The notes beneath the pieces were generated by a model. That model did no database searches. It was not told where the DNA came from and saw nothing but the letters and a program-made list of their open reading frames with translations. DNA of 64,000 bases from Fagopyrum homotropicum (taxonomy: Eukaryota; Streptophyta; Magnoliopsida; Caryophyllales; Polygonaceae): positions 646,001 to 710,000 of the forward strand of contig BSWB01000002.1 of assembly GCA_033239125.1 (NCBI GenBank). Direction: 5' to 3'. The position numbers and the translations under genes are program-made. The stretch's first letter is position 1; each line of letters starts with the position of its first letter. This document shows, piece after piece, positions 59,291 to 64,000 of the stretch.

Positions 59291-60068
59291 TCAAATAACT
59301 AGTCTTAGCTTCAAGCCATGCATGTGTGCCGACACGACTAATTCAAAACGATAAACTAACGCAAGTTCCTTGATTATATTTTCTTATAAGAAGTTCTCTA
59401 TTTATTCTTAGGTATGTCTAATTCTAAGCTCAAATATATAAAATGTGCATCCTAGTTATGCTTCAGCATACATATATGATATACCATATGATCGAGGCTC
59501 GCTTAAGGAAAGATAACAAAGGTATACAATTCTGATGCACAGCTTGTTGATGGTGTGTCCTTATAGATTTCGATGACTCGGATGCTTAGGTGGACGGGCA
59601 AATCTGCACTATTTATTCAAGCTGGTAAAAATCCTTAATTTCATGGTGCTATGTAATCACTCGCATTCGTTATGTATTTCACAACTCTGCAATAATAATA
59701 CAGTCGGTTCTCTACCCGTGGACGTAGCCAGCAGAATGTTGGTGAACCACGCCTTGTTGTGTTCTCTTTTGCTTTGTTTTTGTTAGCTTTCTTACATTCG
59801 TAATCACACTTTAGAAAGTTAATTCACAGGGAAGTCTAAACTTGACTGTTTGAGGAAGAAGCATGAAGTCTTGATAATGATTTGAGGTATAATGAAAATC
59901 CATTTCAAAGTTCAAGGAGGTATAAGTCATGGGAACTTTTCTATCCAACGTGATCGTCATGGTGAAAAGTTTCCATGACTTATCTTCTTGATGCTAACAA
60001 AATCAATTGCCATGGGTGTATTAGAAACTCGCAATTTAGGTGGTTTATCAGAAGATAAGTTATGGAAC
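59291..60068. other. Spacer with a Copia-type LTR fragment and a hairpin
   Basis: 59291-59630 matches the spacer of block A (32667-33005). 59630-60060 is absent from block A. Around 59714-59755 the phrase cccgtggacgtag and, after a short gap, gtgaaccacg resembles the U5/leader of plant Copia LTRs. At 59922-59941 and 59964-59983 a 20-bp inverted repeat (ataagtcatgggaacttttc) forms a hairpin with a 22-nt loop and a single G:T pair. No gene is visible. Confidence 0.5.
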
Positions 60069-60631
60069 TAGGGGAGTAATACGAGCCGAGTATCCACATG
60101 TTTAAACTCGGCTCGTTTATAAACGAGATGAGTCTAAATTTTACACGAGCTTTAAAATTATTGGAAGATACATATCACAATATCTTCCTATTATATAAAT
60201 AATGATTTTATTTCGTTATATTAGGCTAGTTTATATTTGATTCCATTATTACAATCTTTATTATTCTATTCTTATTTCATTGTAATCCCTATATAAAGGG
60301 TTATAGTTGCATCAATATATTCGTGGTTCTACCTCCACCATTCGTGTCGTCTTCTTCCACCATAATCTATCAAAAATGTGTTCATATTCGGCTCGTTTAA
60401 AAAATAAACCAGGTCGAGCCGAACCCGAGTAATTCGACTAAAATAATGCTCCTATATTGTTATTTTAGCCGAACGAGCCGAGTATTGGCATGCTCAAGCT
60501 CGGCTCGTTTATAAACGAGTCGAGCCCAAGCAGGGCCTAAATTTTGTAGGAGATTTAAAGTGTGTTTGTATTCGGCTCGTTTAGAAAATGAACAAACTCG
60601 AGACAAGCTTTTCACGAGTCGAACACCCCTA
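60069..60631. mobile_element. hAT-type MITE, GAGCCGA-rich, with nested solo LTR
   Basis: The left end TAGGGGAGTAATACGAGCC and right end gagtcgaacacccctA are diverged inverted repeats, with many GGCTCG/CGAGCC motifs inside. Flanks tatggaac (left) and caagaaac here, catgaaac in block A, suggest an eroded 8-bp duplication. Block A keeps only the right part (33240-33446). Confidence 0.6.
60159..60372. mobile_element. Solo LTR, 214 bp
   Basis: A 5-bp duplication aaaat flanks it (60154-60158 and 60373-60377). The uninterrupted sequence is visible in block A (gatttaaaatgtgtttgtat, around 33370). The element begins TATTGGAAGATA (normally TGTTGG) and ends TCTATCA, and has a TATA box (ctatataaagg, about 60290-60300). 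No coding region is attached, so it is a solo LTR of a small Copia- or TRIM-like family. Confidence 0.75.
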
Positions 60632-60744
60632 CAAGAAACTTTTTAAATGCTCCTTGTGAGATTAAGGATGAATTCCCATCGTTAAGGAGTTACAAGAGTG
60701 TGTAACCACTAAAGTAGCCCTAATTATTTGCATAAACTATCCCT

Positions 60745-61625
60745 CCTAGATATGAGAATGGTCCAAGACAGATTACTCTTTGAAAAGAAATCGTGAATAT
60801 TTGATAAAATACCATTCATTAGCAATGAAGAGATTAATTCCAAAGCTAGGACAAGTTCATGAGGATGTTATTATTCCCATCCTCAAATTAGCTATGATCA
60901 CATACCCTCAAATCTGAAGCAATTCTTTTCTTATTGCTCCTTGTTTCTTATAGGATTTGATAAACAAGATTTAATATATGTTTGGATTACTCAAGATATA
61001 CAAGGCCAAATAATGAAGCTGTGGGTCATTCATATTTATGTGCTTGTTAAGAAGAGGGTTTTTCAAGATGTTGAAGAAGACGATGTTGGCGAGATTAGAC
61101 GTTGCAAAAAATGCATGATTTAATTCACGATTTGGGACAGTATGTATGTGGCTGGAGATGAAAGCATTATGTTGACAAACATGCATGTTAGTGTTGATGA
61201 TTCCATAGATGATCCACGAGTGATTCGAGATGTGCTGCTCAATACCGACAAGCTACGTTCATTTCTGTTCGTGAATGGCAAATCAATCTAAAGACTTTTC
61301 TTGGATAAACCAGCAGATTATAAGGTGTTATGGTCCTTGAGTTTGTCGAGGTTGGAGATTGGGAATGTTTCACGTGAAATCGCGGAACTAAAACACTTGA
61401 GATATCTTGATCATTCGGGGAATGTATTTAAAAGATTCCTTGATGCTTTGGTTGGACAGCCGCTTCGAGGAAAGTTGTGGATTGAGTTTGATGCGGTAAT
61501 AGAAGAGTGGAATGAAGACGGTTCCTTGTATCTTTGCATAAAGGGGTATCCAAGCAAGAGAATAGCACATTGGGCAAATGGAGCAACACATTATTTTTCG
61601 CATAGTACTCAAGTCAATCGGTAAT
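60745..61625 (+). pseudogene. Truncated NLR fragment B (ARC2 to LRR)
   Basis: Nearly identical to fragment A at 33560-34470, with the same frameshifts and the same stop near 61290, so it was dead before the block duplicated. It retains nine bases in the LRR part (gaaatcgcg, around 61376) that A lacks, and lacks a short piece after 61615. Confidence 0.85.
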
Positions 61626-62337
61626 ATAAGAATAGTTCACCAATCTTATATACTAGATTTGGAAAGGAGGGGAACTTATTATGTCCCATAATTATCAAAT
61701 GAAAAGAGGTGGAGATGGAACCGGTGACACAAGAGATTCATCACAAATTACACATCAATTTCAGATGGAACCGGTGACATTTGAGACTCTCAGGCACACG
61801 GATGCACGAGGCAGGATCGCACCTCCATAGACCGAGGCAAGGAGCCATATATACGCAAGGCGCACACCTCCTGCAAGGCCTGAGAGACGACACGGGCCTC
61901 CGGGCATTCTCATATATATACAATGTTTAGGTTCATTAAACCATTTTTTATGTTTTATGGACTGAACCTCTTTTCTTTCTATTTATCCCCTCTTGTTTCT
62001 CTAAGATTCCATCACCAAGATCCTAAGATACCTAAGAAGGGAATATCTTCAGAGACAATACATGGGAATCTGCGAGTAAACAGATGAATATGGTTTCCTT
62101 GATTTTGACATTGTGTAGTAAACTACAGCAAGGAAGGGAAAAGAAATCCACTACAAAAATAAGTGGTCAGATATCTAAAATCTTGTTTTGAAGGTAGGTA
62201 CCAGCAAATATGCCAAAAATGAAACATTTATGTATCTAAGAAATGGTGAAGTAATTCAACAAAAAAGTCATTTATCAAAACAAGCCACAAAATCACTAAA
62301 TGTGTCTGGAAAATTGATAATTTAAAATAACCTAAGT
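61626..62337. other. Spacer between NLR fragment B and RPL31
   Basis: Collinear with 34471-35215. It has one copy of the 30-bp unit duplicated in A. No gene recognised. Confidence 0.55.
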
Positions 62338-62617
62338 TTACTCGTCATCGTCAATGACCTTGGTGCCCAAACCCTTCAATCCTTCAGCTGGGATTTCTGC
62401 AACGGTAACAAGAGAGTACAGCTCTTCCTTAGCATCCTCGTCTTCGTTTCTCTTGCGAGCAATACGCACTCTGACCCTTCTTGGAACACTTCGGATTCCT
62501 CTGCTCCAGATCTGCTTGTTCAGCTTCACATCTACTCTCACATCTGTTGTTCCCATGGCTTTCTTGGCGAATTTCCTGATCTCTTTTATGGCATTTGGCG
62601 CCTTCTTCTTGAAGGTA
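62338..62617 (-). CDS. RPL31: Ribosomal protein L31, 3' exon (copy B, partial)
   Basis: Encodes the C-terminal part of 60S protein L31 (FKKKAPNAIKEIRKFAKKAM to KGLGTKVIDDDE). The stop is TAA at 62338-62340; the exon begins after gtaacag at 62618. It differs from copy A by a few synonymous changes and one residue near the end (DDDE versus DDEE), which suggests selection or recent origin. The N-terminal exon is not found in the 1.38 kb that remain, so it lies beyond the window or is missing. This copy is the better candidate for the real gene. Confidence 0.75.
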
Positions 62618-64000
62618 CTGTTACAGAATAAACAATATTTGGCTGTCAGAGGAAATCAAAGTTCTTGGTAGCTATTTGTCATTGAAGAGAAATAGGATCC
62701 GTATATGTTTTTTACAAGGGCTATCATCACATTTTGAAGGTAGCCTAAACCCTTGTTTGTTTTCAATGAAGCACACTACAAAGCTTAAATGAAAAGGCTA
62801 CTGTCAACGTATCCTGCTGAACTAAAAGTAATACACCATCTATGATACACTGAATTCACAAAAGAATCCTCTTCTAGCACTAAAAGATTAAACTCTAAGC
62901 CAAAGTCGAAAGAAGAAGAGCAAGATTTAGTGCAGTAGTGTTGAAAAGGGATAAAAACAAAACAATGAAAACAGTGTCAGAATCAAAATAAGTGTATATA
63001 TCAAAAACACATTATCACTTATAAAAAAACCCACTTGAAATCTATCAAAGATAAGTGAACACCATCATGACAGCTGAAGCTACTGTGAAATCAACTATCC
63101 TGTATTTGTTTTGTACTAGGCTATCATCATATTATGAGAGGAGATTTAGCTATAACGTACATGTTTTTTTTGTAGCTTTGTCAACATCAAATTTTAAGAT
63201 TAAATCATTGGGAGAGCCTAAGTATGACCATCCATCAGTGCATGCAGATTTTACAAAGTTAAAACAAAAATAAAAAAGGCTCCATCAAACTAACCTATCT
63301 GATTGTAAGTGATCAAACTTCTATAGTGAACTGTAGTTTACTACAGAATCTTTCTAGACTTTCTAGCCCACTAATATTACACATAATGTCAAATGTAGAA
63401 GAGCAAGATGTTGGTTTTAGAACAAGCATATAAAGGGTTAATAGGTTATTGCAAAGGAGGCACGCGTAAAAATGAAACCAGTGTCAAATTCAGCCTAAAG
63501 GTATGTCTCAATATCACAACATCGCTCTTAAACCGAACACCATGATAACTAAAGCCACAAAGAAGTCCAGTGGCTAGAAGCACTGATAGTTTGATCTCCT
63601 TTCTAGTTTCATAATGAATTAGCTCATTACCAAACAAAAAATTATAAGTTAATTTACAACAGTATGAAGACCTTTGTGCAATTCACAAAGCCCTGTATTT
63701 ACGACAATAGATCAACACATTTTAAGAGTACAATACTAGCATCAATCAAAATTGACATACATAACACATAAATACACCTATAATTCCCAATCAGCTTACT
63801 GGATTTTAATATATGGTCCACATTTATAAACTGATTATATATACATCAGAGAATCAAAGGCTGCTAAATTACAAAGAATAATAAATTAAAAACTGACGCT
63901 AAAGATTTTGTTGGAAACAAAAATACATGTGAGTAACAAAAATTAAGTTTTGCAATTCAAATTGAACTCTAAAAACGATTTTGATTTACCCAGTACTTAA
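62618..64000 (-). other. RPL31 intron or upstream DNA (copy B), continues past the window
   Basis: 62618-63475 aligns with block A intron sequence and part of 40545-41100. After 63475 no paralogue exists in the window, so this is the border of the duplicated block. No exon or promoter is recognised up to the end. Confidence 0.6.

Overview
The window is nuclear DNA of a flowering plant, almost certainly a eudicot. It is AT-rich, its genes have several introns with GT-AG borders, and it carries a plant-type ESCRT-III gene, a plant cytosolic asparaginyl-tRNA synthetase, coiled-coil NLR resistance genes, and plant families of LINE, hAT, Mutator-like, Stowaway, Helitron and LTR elements. I cannot name the species. 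Two ordinary housekeeping genes are complete: VPS32/SNF7 (15913-18900, minus, six coding exons, 215 aa) and cytosolic AsnRS (24066-27518, plus, six exons, 569 aa).

Layout. 1-6150: no gene I can name; a 3-kb tandem repeat with higher-order structure (2140-5100) lies between two copies of one flanking block. 6150-15440: transposon territory, with a 475-bp Helitron whose empty site is preserved next door, decayed LTR-retrotransposon DNA, a 5'-truncated LINE with a 13-bp target duplication, a 729-bp hAT element with a perfect 8-bp duplication nested in that LINE, and a piece of PIF1-type helicase. 15440-19200: VPS32. 19300-24000: intergenic DNA with a Stowaway MITE, a second hAT MITE and a long-inverted-repeat (MULE-like) element. 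24066-27518: AsnRS.

28100-64000 is an NLR cluster built by segmental duplication. Block A (28112-36360) and block B (54775-63475) have the same order: NLR promoter, CC-NB-LRR gene, RNase H-like remnant, hAT MITE remnant, truncated NLR fragment, then the last exon and part of an intron of ribosomal protein L31 on the minus strand. The block A NLR is intact (about 1054 aa with a small second exon). The block B copy has one nonsense codon after 730 residues. Between the blocks lie fragments of RNase H, MULE transposase and LINE reverse transcriptase, a third L31 intron fragment, a tandem array of orphan NLR-upstream segments without NLR coding sequence, and a near full-length LINE (48181-53671) with an intact 1142-codon ORF2.

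The duplicated segments act as empty sites for one another, so several insertions (Helitron, MULE-like, solo LTR) can be placed to the base. I found no operon-like or clearly new multi-gene system. The most unusual features are the orphan NLR-promoter array, the mosaic identity of the two NLRs, the higher-order repeat at 2-5 kb, and the nearly intact LINE with an ATGA stop-start overlap.
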